A DNA stretch of 33,775 nt from Clostridia bacterium (GTDB lineage Bacteria; Bacillota; Clostridia; Oscillospirales; CAG-272), in assembly GCA_017453285.1 (NCBI GenBank), contig JAFTKL010000061.1:1-33775 (forward strand), in the 5' to 3' direction. The translations under genes were made by a program, and so were the position numbers. Position 1 is the stretch's first letter. The number at the start of each line of letters is the position of its first letter. This document shows positions 6,932 through 14,722 of the stretch, one piece after another. Under the pieces are notes generated by a model that saw only the letters and a program-made list of their open reading frames with translations, was not told the origin of the DNA and did not search any database.

Positions 6932-7810
6932 ATGCGAGACTTTGAGAATACGAACCCGATAGTTGTAACGGTATATTTTTTTGCTGTGTCGGGAATTTGT
7001 ATGTTCGTCTCGCATCCGATCCTTCTCGCTCTTTCTTTTTTCGGTGCGCTTGGGTATTTTATTTCGCGGCACGGAGCGCGCAAGGTGGGGCTTCATCTTG
7101 CGATGCTCGCCTTTTTGCTCACCCTCGCACTGATCAATCCGCTTGTGTCGAGCGCGGGAGCGACACAGCTCTTTTTTATCAACAATTCTCCCGTAACGCT
7201 TGAGGCGACTCTATACGGCATCTTTGCTTCGGGCGCGGTAGTAGGAGTTATATATTGGTTCTTGTCCTACACCGAGATAATGACGAGCGACAAGCTGCTC
7301 TACGTTCTCTCACGGCTCTCGCCGAAGCTCTCGCTCGTGCTATCAATGGCACTCAGGTACGTTGCGCTTCTCGCGGCACAGCGAAAGAAGATAAGGCAGA
7401 CGCAGATAGCGCTCGGGCTTTATTCTGACGGAAACATTATCGACCGCGTGCGCGGCGAGATGCGAGTTTTCTCGGTGCTCGTCAGTTTTGCGCTCGAGAA
7501 CGGCATCATTACCGCCGACAGTATGGCGGCGCGCGGCTACGGAAGCGGCAGGCGCACGAGCTTCGCGATATTTAAATTCAGCTCGCGGGATATATTCACC
7601 CTCGCGCTGATTCTGATATTTTTCGCGCTTACAGTTGCATCTATGGCGACGGGCGCGCTTGATTTTGAATTTTACCCGTACCTCAGTCCGATAAAGACGG
7701 ACTTGTGGGCGGTCATCGGATATATATCCTACGGTATGCTTGTATTGCTGCCTACTTTTGCCCAAATGGAGGAAAGAGCGAGATGGAAATACTTAAGATC
7801 GAAGATCTGA
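6932..7810 (+). CDS. ECF transporter T component (EcfT, cobalamin-type)
   Basis: 292 aa, all-helical, with membrane segments at the N-terminus, around residues 50-100 and at the C-terminus, and a long cytoplasmic coupling-helix region in the middle. The diagnostic ADSMAARGYGSGRRT carries the Ala-Arg-Gly motif through which EcfT contacts the two ATPases. Start ATG at 6932 follows GGGAAGGA. The 3' end overlaps the ATPase gene by 28 bp, so translation is coupled. In ECF importers the T protein links the substrate-binding S component to the ATPases. The cobalamin riboswitch in front of the operon suggests that this is the CbrTUV-type system rather than a general vitamin module. Confidence 0.9.
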   Translation: MRDFENTNPIVVTVYFFAVSGICMFVSHPILLALSFFGALGYFISRHGARKVGLHLAMLAFLLTLALINPLVSSAGATQLFFINNSPVTLEATLYGIFASGAVVGVIYWFLSYTEIMTSDKLLYVLSRLSPKLSLVLSMALRYVALLAAQRKKIRQTQIALGLYSDGNIIDRVRGEMRVFSVLVSFALENGIITADSMAARGYGSGRRTSFAIFKFSSRDIFTLALILIFFALTVASMATGALDFEFYPYLSPIKTDLWAVIGYISYGMLVLLPTFAQMEERARWKYLRSKI

Positions 7811-9423
7811 GCTTCTCATATCCCGGGAGCGAGTCGCGCGTGCTTGACGGCGCGAGCTTTTCACTTCTTGAGGGAGAGCTTTGCGTGCTTGCAGGCTCGA
7901 CGGGTAGCGGAAAATCCACTCTTTTGCGCCTTATCAAGCGCGAACTTTCCCCGAGAGGAGAGAAGAGCGGTCGCGTGATATTTGAAGGTCGCGAGATTGA
8001 AGAGCTCGACGCACGCGAGGCGGCAAGCGCGATAGGATTTGTTATGCAGAAGCCCGAGCAGCAGATAGTATGCGACACAGTTTGGCATGAGCTTGCATTC
8101 GGACTTGAAAATCTCGGGCTCTCACGCGCGGATATAGCGATCCGCGTCGCCGAGATGGCAAGCTACTTTGGGATTGACGCGTGGTACGACAAAAAGGTGA
8201 GCGAGCTTTCGGGCGGACAAAAGCAGCTTCTCAATCTTGCGTCGGTAATGGTAATGCGCCCGAGACTTCTGCTTCTTGACGAGCCGACCTCACAGCTCGA
8301 TCCGATCGCGGCGACCGAATTTATGCACACGGTGCGCAAGCTCGTAAACGATCTCGCGCTCAGCGTGATAATAGTCGAGCATCGGCTTGAGGAGATAATT
8401 CCGCTGTGCGATCGACTCGTGCTTTTAGATGGCGGCAGAGTGCTCAAAAGCGGCAGCCCGCGCGAGGTCATCTCGACTCTTGATCGCGACTCCGAGTCTA
8501 TTATGGCTATGCCAATCAGCGCACGCATCGCGCATAAGCTCGGATTTAGGGGTGAATGCCCGATCAGTATGCGCGAGGGCAGAGAATGGCTCAGAGCAAA
8601 CTGTCAAAACTTTATACGAAGCCTTGAAGCAAAAGAGACTGAGAGCAGCGGCGAGCTCGCACTTTCGTTTGAGGGGGTCTGCTTCAGATACGACAAGGCT
8701 CTGCCCGACGCGCTTGCTTCGCTCGATCTTGAAGTGAAGGTGGGAGAGATATTCTGCGTGCTCGGCGGCAACGGCTCGGGCAAGAGCACCGCGCTCGGTG
8801 TGGCTTCGGGAACTCTCAAAGCCTACTCGGGTAAGGTCAAGGTTTTTGGCAAAAAGCTCTCGGACTACAAAAACGGCAGTCTTTATTTCGAATGCCTCTC
8901 GCTTCTGCCGCAGGACGTGCAGAACGTGTTTTTAAAGAACAGTGTAAAGGAAGAGCTTGAGGACGCACGCGCGGATATCTCGGCACTTCCGTTCGATATC
9001 TCGCACCTGCTCTCGCGCCACCCCTACGATCTTTCGGGAGGCGAGCAGCAAATAGTCGCGCTTGCAAAGGTGCTTGCGAGAAAGCCGCGCCTTTTGCTCC
9101 TCGACGAGCCGACGAAGGCACTTGATGCGGCAAAAAAGCAGGCGTTCGTCGAGCTTCTGCGGCACCTCAAGGCTGACGGAATGACAATACTCATAGTCAC
9201 CCACGATGTCGAGTTTGCCGCAAGTGTGGCAGACAGATGCGCGCTCTTTTTCAGAGGAGAGGCGGTATCGTGCGCCGAACCGACGAGATTTTTCTCGGAT
9301 AACAATTTCTATACCACATCGGCGCGCCGTCTCTCGCGCTCGCACTACGACAGAGTGGTCACAGAGGACGCTCTGCTCGCGCTTTGCAGGCTCAACGGCA
9401 GAGCAGAGGAGGGCGCGAGATGA
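7783..9423 (+). CDS. Fused double ECF ATPase (EcfA-EcfA')
   Basis: 546 aa with two complete ABC ATPase domains. The first has Walker A GSTGSGKST (38-46), signature LSGGQ (142-146), Walker B LLLLDEP (162-168) and H-loop H200. The second has GGNGSGKST (328-336), LSGGE (417-421), LLLLDEP (437-443) and H474. I chose ATG 7783, preceded by GGAGG 10 bases upstream; the frame remains open further upstream inside the EcfT gene, but without a ribosome site. Most ECF systems use two separate ATPase genes, whereas fused forms like this are typical of dedicated, non-shared modules. Its stop overlaps the next gene's start (ATGA). Confidence 0.93.
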   Translation: MEILKIEDLSFSYPGSESRVLDGASFSLLEGELCVLAGSTGSGKSTLLRLIKRELSPRGEKSGRVIFEGREIEELDAREAASAIGFVMQKPEQQIVCDTVWHELAFGLENLGLSRADIAIRVAEMASYFGIDAWYDKKVSELSGGQKQLLNLASVMVMRPRLLLLDEPTSQLDPIAATEFMHTVRKLVNDLALSVIIVEHRLEEIIPLCDRLVLLDGGRVLKSGSPREVISTLDRDSESIMAMPISARIAHKLGFRGECPISMREGREWLRANCQNFIRSLEAKETESSGELALSFEGVCFRYDKALPDALASLDLEVKVGEIFCVLGGNGSGKSTALGVASGTLKAYSGKVKVFGKKLSDYKNGSLYFECLSLLPQDVQNVFLKNSVKEELEDARADISALPFDISHLLSRHPYDLSGGEQQIVALAKVLARKPRLLLLDEPTKALDAAKKQAFVELLRHLKADGMTILIVTHDVEFAASVADRCALFFRGEAVSCAEPTRFFSDNNFYTTSARRLSRSHYDRVVTEDALLALCRLNGRAEEGAR

Positions 9424-10106
9424 CCGTGATAAAAAATCAGATTCTCCGCCGCGCGCTCGGTATCATACTTCCGTTCGCGCTCATTCCTGCCGTGATCATC
9501 CTCGGCGCGATCTTTCTTGAAGAAAAGCGACACCTCGTGATCTCGCTCGGTGTGACTCTGCTGGCTCTTTTGCTTTTCTGGAGCGGATTTGAACGACGCG
9601 AGATGGGCGGCAGACGCTCGGTTCTGCTCGCGGTTATGGTTGCGCTTTGCGTGATCGGCAGAATGATCCCGATATTCAAACCCGTAACGGCGATCGTAGT
9701 CATCGCGGCAATCTATCTTGGCAGTGAGGCAGGCTTTGCCTGCGGTGCGCTCGCGGCACTCATTTCGAATTTTATGTCAAGCCAGGGACCGTGGACACCC
9801 TTTCAGATGCTCGGTTGGGGACTTATCGGTCTTATCGCGGGCTATCTTGCGCACCCACTCGCAAAAAGCAGGATCGCGCTCGTGATCTACGGCGTTATCT
9901 CGGGACTTGCATTTTCAATGATAATGGACGTGTGGTCGGTGATCCACTACAACGGACTTTTCAACTTTGAGCTTTATCTCTTGGCACTACTCGAGTCTCT
10001 GCCGCACACCGCGATCTACGCGGCCTCAAACGTGATATTTCTTTTCTTTATGGCAAAGCCGTTTGGCGACAAGCTATCAAGAATTAAAATAAAATACGGC
10101 GTTTGA
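9420..10106 (+). CDS. cbrT: ECF transporter S component, CbrT-like (cobalamin)
   Basis: 228 aa with about six to seven hydrophobic segments and a basic N-terminus. The GPWTPFQMLGWGLIGLIAGYL-type region is typical of S components in the group related to CbrT. It starts at the ATG overlapping the ATPase stop (ATGA), with GAGGAGGG just ahead. S components bind the vitamin inside the membrane. Specificity for cobalamin rests on context (cobalamin riboswitch, transcobalamin-like surface protein) and on family resemblance to experimentally known CbrT of lactobacilli; by sequence alone a cobinamide or other corrinoid specificity is possible. It is the last gene of the riboswitch operon; no clear terminator follows. 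Confidence 0.78.
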   Translation: MTVIKNQILRRALGIILPFALIPAVIILGAIFLEEKRHLVISLGVTLLALLLFWSGFERREMGGRRSVLLAVMVALCVIGRMIPIFKPVTAIVVIAAIYLGSEAGFACGALAALISNFMSSQGPWTPFQMLGWGLIGLIAGYLAHPLAKSRIALVIYGVISGLAFSMIMDVWSVIHYNGLFNFELYLLALLESLPHTAIYAASNVIFLFFMAKPFGDKLSRIKIKYGV

Positions 10107-10108
10107 GA

Positions 10109-10137
10109 TAGACAAAGCGCGAAAAGTATGATATAAT
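10109..10137 (+). promoter_or_regulatory. Promoter of the TPR/DUF4037 pair
   Basis: TAGACA (10109-10114), 17-bp spacer, TATAAT (10132-10137) with extended TGA, directly after the S-component stop codon. The next two genes are therefore probably separate from the cobalamin operon, although read-through is possible. Confidence 0.8.
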
Positions 10138-10165
10138 TTAATTACTAACCATAGGAGGCGTGACA

Positions 10166-10915
10166 ATGGCAGGATGTGTTTCGAGTGAGCGTATACTCTT
10201 GAAGCTTGACGAATATCTCAATAAAAACGATTACGTATCAGCGGAGCGACATCTGCGCTATTGGCTGTCTGAGGCAAGCGCAAATCGCGATCTGCGCACA
10301 GAGCTCCTTGTGAGAAACGAGCTGATGGGGCTTCTGCGCAAGCTCTCGCGCAAGAGCGAGGCGATCGAGTGTGCAGAGAGCACGCTCGCGCTTATCGAAA
10401 AAGAGGGCATCTCCTCGCAGGTCGGCGCGGCTACCTCCTTCCTCAATGCCGCAACCGTCTACAAGGCTTTTGGCGAGGCAGAAAAGGGAATGTCGCTTTT
10501 CTACCGTGCACGCGAGATCTACGAGCGCGAGCTTGACGCGCATGATTCGCGCCTTGGCGGACTTTATAACAATATGGCGCTCGCGCTTGTCGACCTTTCT
10601 CGGTTTGACGAGGCGAGAGAGCTTTACCGCCGCGCTATCGGGATAATGATGGCAAACGGCGGTCAGCTTGAGGTGGCTATCACCTATCTGAATATGGCAA
10701 GCGCGGCTGAGAGTGAGCTTGGACTCCTTGAAGCAGACGAGACGATCGCACAGCTTCTTGAGAAGGCTCGCGAGCTTCTTGAGGGCGAGCGCGAGCGCGA
10801 CGGATATTACGCATTCGTTTGCGAGAAGTGCGCCTCGGTGTTCGACTATTACGGTCAGTTCCTTTACGCAAAGGAGCTGCAGGACCGCGCAAGGAGGATA
10901 TATGAAGGGACTTGA
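10166..10915 (+). CDS. Tetratricopeptide-repeat protein
   Basis: 249 aa, soluble, no signal peptide. It is made of helix pairs with TPR-type spacing; the clearest is around residues 130-160 (GGLYNNMALALVDLSRFDEA followed by RELYRRA). ATG 10166 is used, with AGGAGG seven bases upstream; a GTG at 10160 is too close to the ribosome site. It overlaps the downstream DUF4037 gene by 14 bp, and the DUF4037 ribosome site lies inside this gene, so the two are made together. The TPR protein is likely a scaffold or substrate-recognition partner of the nucleotidyltransferase-like neighbour. No known pathway can be assigned. Confidence 0.8.
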   Translation: MAGCVSSERILLKLDEYLNKNDYVSAERHLRYWLSEASANRDLRTELLVRNELMGLLRKLSRKSEAIECAESTLALIEKEGISSQVGAATSFLNAATVYKAFGEAEKGMSLFYRAREIYERELDAHDSRLGGLYNNMALALVDLSRFDEARELYRRAIGIMMANGGQLEVAITYLNMASAAESELGLLEADETIAQLLEKARELLEGERERDGYYAFVCEKCASVFDYYGQFLYAKELQDRARRIYEGT

Positions 10916-11843
10916 GCTCTCGCGCCGTTTTTATCATGAATGCGGCGAGCCGATGCTACGCGAGCAGTTTGGCGATATTCTCGGGCTTTTAGCGGTAGGA
11001 CTTGCGGGGAGCGGTTCGGAGTGCTTCGGCTACGACGATATTTATTCGCAGGACCACGATTTTGAGCCGGGATTTTGCATTTTTCTGCCCGACGAGTCGA
11101 TAGTTGACCGCAAGACTGCATTTGCGCTCGAGCGCGCGTATTCAAAGCTCCCAAAGGAATTTATGGGCTATCGCCGCTCCTATCTCTCGCCCGTCGGCGG
11201 AGAGAGACACGGCGTGATAAGAATAAGCGATTTCCTTTACGATCGGACGGGATGCGCGGACGGTCGCATAACTACCGAACAGTATTTTGGTATTCCCGAG
11301 CAGGCACTTGCAGAGGTCACTAACGGAGAGATATTCTACGACGGACTCGGACAGATCACCGAGATCCGCGCGCGACTTGCGTATCTGCCCGACGACGTAA
11401 GACTCAAGCGGCTTGCGGGAAATCTCTTGCTGATGGGGCAGGCGGGGCAGTATAACTACAATAGATGCGTAGCGCGCCACGACAGCGCGGCGGCACAGCT
11501 CGCAATCTTCGAGTTTGTCAAGGCGGCGCTCGCGGTCATATTCCTTGTCAATAAGCACTACGCACCCTACTACAAATGGAGCTTCCGCGCGCTATCCGAG
11601 CTTGAGCGGCTATCCGAGCTTGCAAAGCCTCTCGAGTATCTCATCTCGAGCGGAAATAGCGAGAGCGAGCGCTCAAAAAAGAGCGAGATTGTCGAGCAGA
11701 TTTGTCGCGATATCGCGCTTGCGATGAAAGACAACGGTCTTGTAACTGCCGAAAGCAGCTCTATGGAGGAGCTTGCATATTCGGTCAACTCGCTTATCGC
11801 TGACTCAAAAGTGAGAAATTTGCATATACTTTACGCGATATAA
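10902..11843 (+). CDS. DUF4037 (nucleotidyltransferase-like) protein
   Basis: 313 aa. The N-terminal segment has VGLAGSGSECFGYDD, then SQDHDFEPGFCIFLP, i.e. the G-S ... D-x-D pattern of nucleotidyltransferase-fold proteins: GSGSE as the GS motif and DHDFEP giving two acidic residues. The middle and C-terminal parts follow the DUF4037 family (FYDGLGQIT, LAYLPDDVRLKRLAGNLLLM, GQAGQYNYNRCVARHD). AAGGAGG precedes the ATG at 10902. A role in nucleotidyl or phosphate transfer to an unknown acceptor is family-level inference. Always paired here with a TPR protein and ended by a strong terminator. Confidence 0.85.
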   Translation: MKGLELSRRFYHECGEPMLREQFGDILGLLAVGLAGSGSECFGYDDIYSQDHDFEPGFCIFLPDESIVDRKTAFALERAYSKLPKEFMGYRRSYLSPVGGERHGVIRISDFLYDRTGCADGRITTEQYFGIPEQALAEVTNGEIFYDGLGQITEIRARLAYLPDDVRLKRLAGNLLLMGQAGQYNYNRCVARHDSAAAQLAIFEFVKAALAVIFLVNKHYAPYYKWSFRALSELERLSELAKPLEYLISSGNSESERSKKSEIVEQICRDIALAMKDNGLVTAESSSMEELAYSVNSLIADSKVRNLHILYAI

Positions 11844-11846
11844 AAG

Positions 11847-11885
11847 AAAAACTGCGTTGGGACTGAAGCAAAGACGCAGTTTTTT
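11847..11885 (+). terminator. Intrinsic terminator after DUF4037
   Basis: AAAAACTGCGT (11847-11857) pairs with ACGCAGTTTTT (11874-11884), followed by more T. The stem begins four bases after the DUF4037 stop codon. Confidence 0.92.
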
Positions 11886-11931
11886 GTTATAGTTAAATAA
11901 ATTGAGTATAAAATTTTGTTTATTTTGTGCA

Positions 11932-11960
11932 TTGTATCTAAGTTATGTGTATGGTATAAT
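11932..11960 (+). promoter_or_regulatory. Promoter of the orphan lipoprotein gene
   Basis: TTGTAT (11932-11937), 17-bp spacer, TATAAT (11955-11960) with extended TGG. The -35 is weak. Confidence 0.65.
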
Positions 11961-11994
11961 GTAATTGTCTAAAACAGATTTAAGGAGGGCTGCC

Positions 11995-13164
11995 GTGAAA
12001 AGATCCGTAAAAAACTTAATACGCTTGATATCCTTATCACTTATAGTTATTCTCTTTAATTCTTGCTCCGGGTGTGCGGGTTGTAATTTCTCCGCATTGT
12101 TTGATATAGTCGTCCCCGATGCCACGGAAAACGGAGATGCTACTGCTGCGGAAGGCTCGTATACAAACTCCGAGTCAGAGAGCGAAACAGAGCTTGAAAA
12201 ACCCACGGAAGAGCCCACCGAAGAACCCACGGAGCCGCCTTTGCCCTCGATCAGCGAGGATATTTTTGATATGATACAGTACGATGCTGACAGCATTAAG
12301 AATGCTGTCTCGGACAGTACTGAAAGGAATTTTTTGAGAAGCCTGATAGGTATTGCTCCAAGGGGAGATAATTGGGATCAAGCTTGGGAAAAAATGTTGT
12401 ATGAATTCGATGTTCCGGATATCACGACCGATAGTGATACTGTACGTGTTACGGGGGCTTGGTCGTATGATAATGGGCACTGCCTTTCCATAAGCTCTTA
12501 TTCTTATGCTGATCAAAAAAGAGCCGAAAATATATTTACAAATTTCGATAGTGAGATCTACGTTCTCGACGGAGCGACGCTTGATGAACAACGATGCAAA
12601 GATTCAATATACATAGTAATTGGATTTCACGGACACGGATGTTATCCCGGATTTAGAAAAATTGTATCAGCCACAATGGAAGAGGGAAAATTAACGCTTT
12701 CAATTTCTGTTACTAAGTATTATTCAACCGATGATTCGGATGCAGGTGGCTGCGCGGTTATCGAGTTGGATAAGGCATCAATAAGCGGAGATATTACCGA
12801 AGTAAACATGGAATACTGCAATAAGGTCTTTGATTTTCACATTACCCGTAATTCCGACGGTGGAAAGATTGAAGAAACAAGCTTTTGGAACGAAAAGGTA
12901 ACAGCTTGTGAAAGAATGTTCTTCAAGCTGCGCGATTGGTCGGCATGGATACCCGAATGCGAGTTTGATTATACTATTGAGATCATCGAAAGGGTTATTG
13001 TCGGATACGGAGATGAAGAGCATTATGCTATGCCTATCTACGAATTTACAGGAGAAAAGCGTACTCTCCTATATAACTCAGAGCTTGGTGTTTGTGTTGA
13101 GGATGACCGCTCGCTGACGCTGAATGAAGAAGACAAGGCTCTTATAAATAGCTTCATTGATTAA
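11995..13164 (+). CDS. Putative lipoprotein of unknown function
   Basis: 389 aa, GTG start at 11995 chosen because AAGGAGGG ends six bases upstream; a TTG further upstream lies beside the -10 box. The N-terminus is a basic, hydrophobic signal (KRSVKNLIRLISLSLIVILF) followed by NSCSGCAGCNF; the first Cys could be lipidated, though the -3 to -1 residues (F-N-S) are not an ideal lipobox. A low-complexity acidic linker with EEPTEEPTEPP leads to a globular domain of about 290 residues, rich in Tyr, Asp and beta-strand-like stretches. I recognise no family. By eye the gene is AT-richer than its neighbours and uses more A/T-ending codons. It is monocistronic, with its own promoter and terminator. 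Confidence 0.7.
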   Translation: MKRSVKNLIRLISLSLIVILFNSCSGCAGCNFSALFDIVVPDATENGDATAAEGSYTNSESESETELEKPTEEPTEEPTEPPLPSISEDIFDMIQYDADSIKNAVSDSTERNFLRSLIGIAPRGDNWDQAWEKMLYEFDVPDITTDSDTVRVTGAWSYDNGHCLSISSYSYADQKRAENIFTNFDSEIYVLDGATLDEQRCKDSIYIVIGFHGHGCYPGFRKIVSATMEEGKLTLSISVTKYYSTDDSDAGGCAVIELDKASISGDITEVNMEYCNKVFDFHITRNSDGGKIEETSFWNEKVTACERMFFKLRDWSAWIPECEFDYTIEIIERVIVGYGDEEHYAMPIYEFTGEKRTLLYNSELGVCVEDDRSLTLNEEDKALINSFID

Positions 13165-13173
13165 AACAATAAC

Positions 13174-13200
13174 AAAAAAGACGGCTAAGCCGTCTTTTTT
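13174..13200. terminator. Bidirectional terminator
   Basis: AAAAAAGACGGC (13174-13185), loop TAA, GCCGTCTTTTTT (13189-13200). It serves the lipoprotein gene and the convergent MATE gene. Confidence 0.93.
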
Positions 13201-13218
13201 GTTATGTATAAAGTTAGT

Positions 13219-14598
13219 TTATATATCCTCAGCCAAGGCCCTTCGCTTTTGCCATCTTCCTGCGAGAAAGTAGATCATACTCGGGATCGCGTAGCCGTAG
13301 GGCGCGAGTCCGTAACCAAGCACGAAGCCGTAAAAGCCCCAGCCGAAGTAAATTCCGAAGAGCCAGCTAAGACCGATACGGAGCACCACTCCGTCGAGAA
13401 GTGCCAGCACCATAGAGAGCTTCGCGTTGCCTATTCCCTGAACGAACGCGCCGCTGCCGCGCATTACTGCAAAGGCAGGGAACATCCAGAGTATCGCTCT
13501 GATGAATTCGTGCGACATCCCGTGGACGAGCGGATCGTCCGAGAATATCATAAACAGCTGCTTGCCGAGCGTGATGTAGAGTATCATAAAGAATACCGTC
13601 AGCGCGACCGAGAACATCCACGCGACGCGGACGATCTTTTTGGCTCTGTCGGGCTTTGCCGCGCCGATATTTTGGCTGATCATCGGAACTGCGGCGTACT
13701 GAATACCCTGCGAGATCTTGTTGACGATATCGTCAATTCTCACACCTACGCCAAAGGTCGCCGATGCGACTACGCCGACGTCGTTGATCATAGCGTTGAC
13801 CACGAGCATCGAGAGATTGATGCATCCCGACTGTATAGCCATAGGCGTGCCGAGGCTTGCGATCATACCGATGTACCTCAGCTTTGGAACAAAACTCTCG
13901 CGTCGAAAGTCAAATCCGAACGATTCTTTCTTTTTGAAAAGATAGAAGAGCGAGAAGATAAAGGACACCGCCTGACCGATGATGGTCGCCCACGCCGCCC
14001 CCGCAACGCCTAAGCCCAGAATTCCCGTGAAGATTATATCGAGCACGAGGTTTGTTGCCGATGCGATACCGATAAAGAGAAAAGGTCGCTTTGCGTCTCC
14101 CATTCCGCGAAGAACGGCAGAGACCATATTATATCCTGCGGTGAATATCAGACCCACCGAGCAGATAACGAGATAGTCGCGCGCCATATCGCAGGACTCT
14201 GCGGGGATCTTCATCACGTCAAGGATCCAACTCTGCGCCGCGATCATTATAGTGGTGAATATCAGCGCAACTGCGGCGATGAAGCCAAATAGCGTGCCGA
14301 TGACGTCGTTCATCTCCTTGCGCTTGCCTGCGCCCATCGCTTGCGCGAGAAGCACCTGACCCGCGTTTGAAAATCCGAGGCAGACCATCGTTGCGAAGTT
14401 CACGATCTGACTGCTCTGCGAGACCGCCGAGAGACCTGCCGTGCCGACGTACTCGCCGACGATTATCATATCTATCGTGCTGTAAAGCACCTGAAGCGCG
14501 TTCGACGCCATAAAGGGAATGGCGAAGAAGAATAATTGCTTTGCTATATTTCCTTGTGTAAAATCCTTCGAAATGCTTTTTGCACTCAAGTCTATCAT
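13219..14598 (-). CDS. MATE family efflux transporter
   Basis: About 459 aa with 12 predicted membrane helices in two homologous halves. The N-terminus has the MATE signature order FTQGNIAKQLFFFAIP, SNALQVLYSTIDMIIVG and GNAGQVLLAQAMGAGKRKEM-like loop (here NAGQVLLAQAMGAGKRKE); the second half has GVGVRIDDIVNKI, VPMISQNIGAAKPDRAKK and ORGSGAFVQGIGNAK-like turn (MRGSGAFVQGIGNAK). MATE proteins export drugs or metabolites by Na+ or H+ antiport; this one resembles the clostridial DinF/NorM-like branch, substrate unknown. The start is uncertain: the ATG at 14598 directly abuts AAAAGGAG, whereas a TTG at 14589 lies at a normal 9-base spacing. The leader is only about 10-20 bases long. Confidence 0.92.
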   Translation of the reverse strand: MIDLSAKSISKDFTQGNIAKQLFFFAIPFMASNALQVLYSTIDMIIVGEYVGTAGLSAVSQSSQIVNFATMVCLGFSNAGQVLLAQAMGAGKRKEMNDVIGTLFGFIAAVALIFTTIMIAAQSWILDVMKIPAESCDMARDYLVICSVGLIFTAGYNMVSAVLRGMGDAKRPFLFIGIASATNLVLDIIFTGILGLGVAGAAWATIIGQAVSFIFSLFYLFKKKESFGFDFRRESFVPKLRYIGMIASLGTPMAIQSGCINLSMLVVNAMINDVGVVASATFGVGVRIDDIVNKISQGIQYAAVPMISQNIGAAKPDRAKKIVRVAWMFSVALTVFFMILYITLGKQLFMIFSDDPLVHGMSHEFIRAILWMFPAFAVMRGSGAFVQGIGNAKLSMVLALLDGVVLRIGLSWLFGIYFGWGFYGFVLGYGLAPYGYAIPSMIYFLAGRWQKRRALAEDI

Positions 14599-14620
14599 CT
14601 CCTTTTCTTTGACCGTGAGT

Positions 14621-14649
14621 ATTATAGCACAAAACTGCAAAAAAGTCAA
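14621..14649 (-). promoter_or_regulatory. Promoter of the MATE gene
   Basis: Minus strand TTGACT (14649-14644), 17-bp spacer, TATAAT (14626-14621), extended TGC. Confidence 0.85.
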
Positions 14650-14662
14650 GATAACTAAAAAT

Positions 14663-14697
14663 AAAGGATACGGAGACGAGCTCCGTATCCTTTTTTT
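14663..14697. terminator. Intrinsic terminator, bidirectional
   Basis: AAAGGATACGGAG (14663-14675), loop ACGAG, CTCCGTATCCTTT (14681-14693) then T-run to 14697. It ends the minus-strand surface-protein gene just upstream of the MATE promoter; the better T-run is on the plus side. Confidence 0.88.
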
Positions 14698-14722
14698 AGA
14701 TATGTTTTTTTAGTTCAGACGA

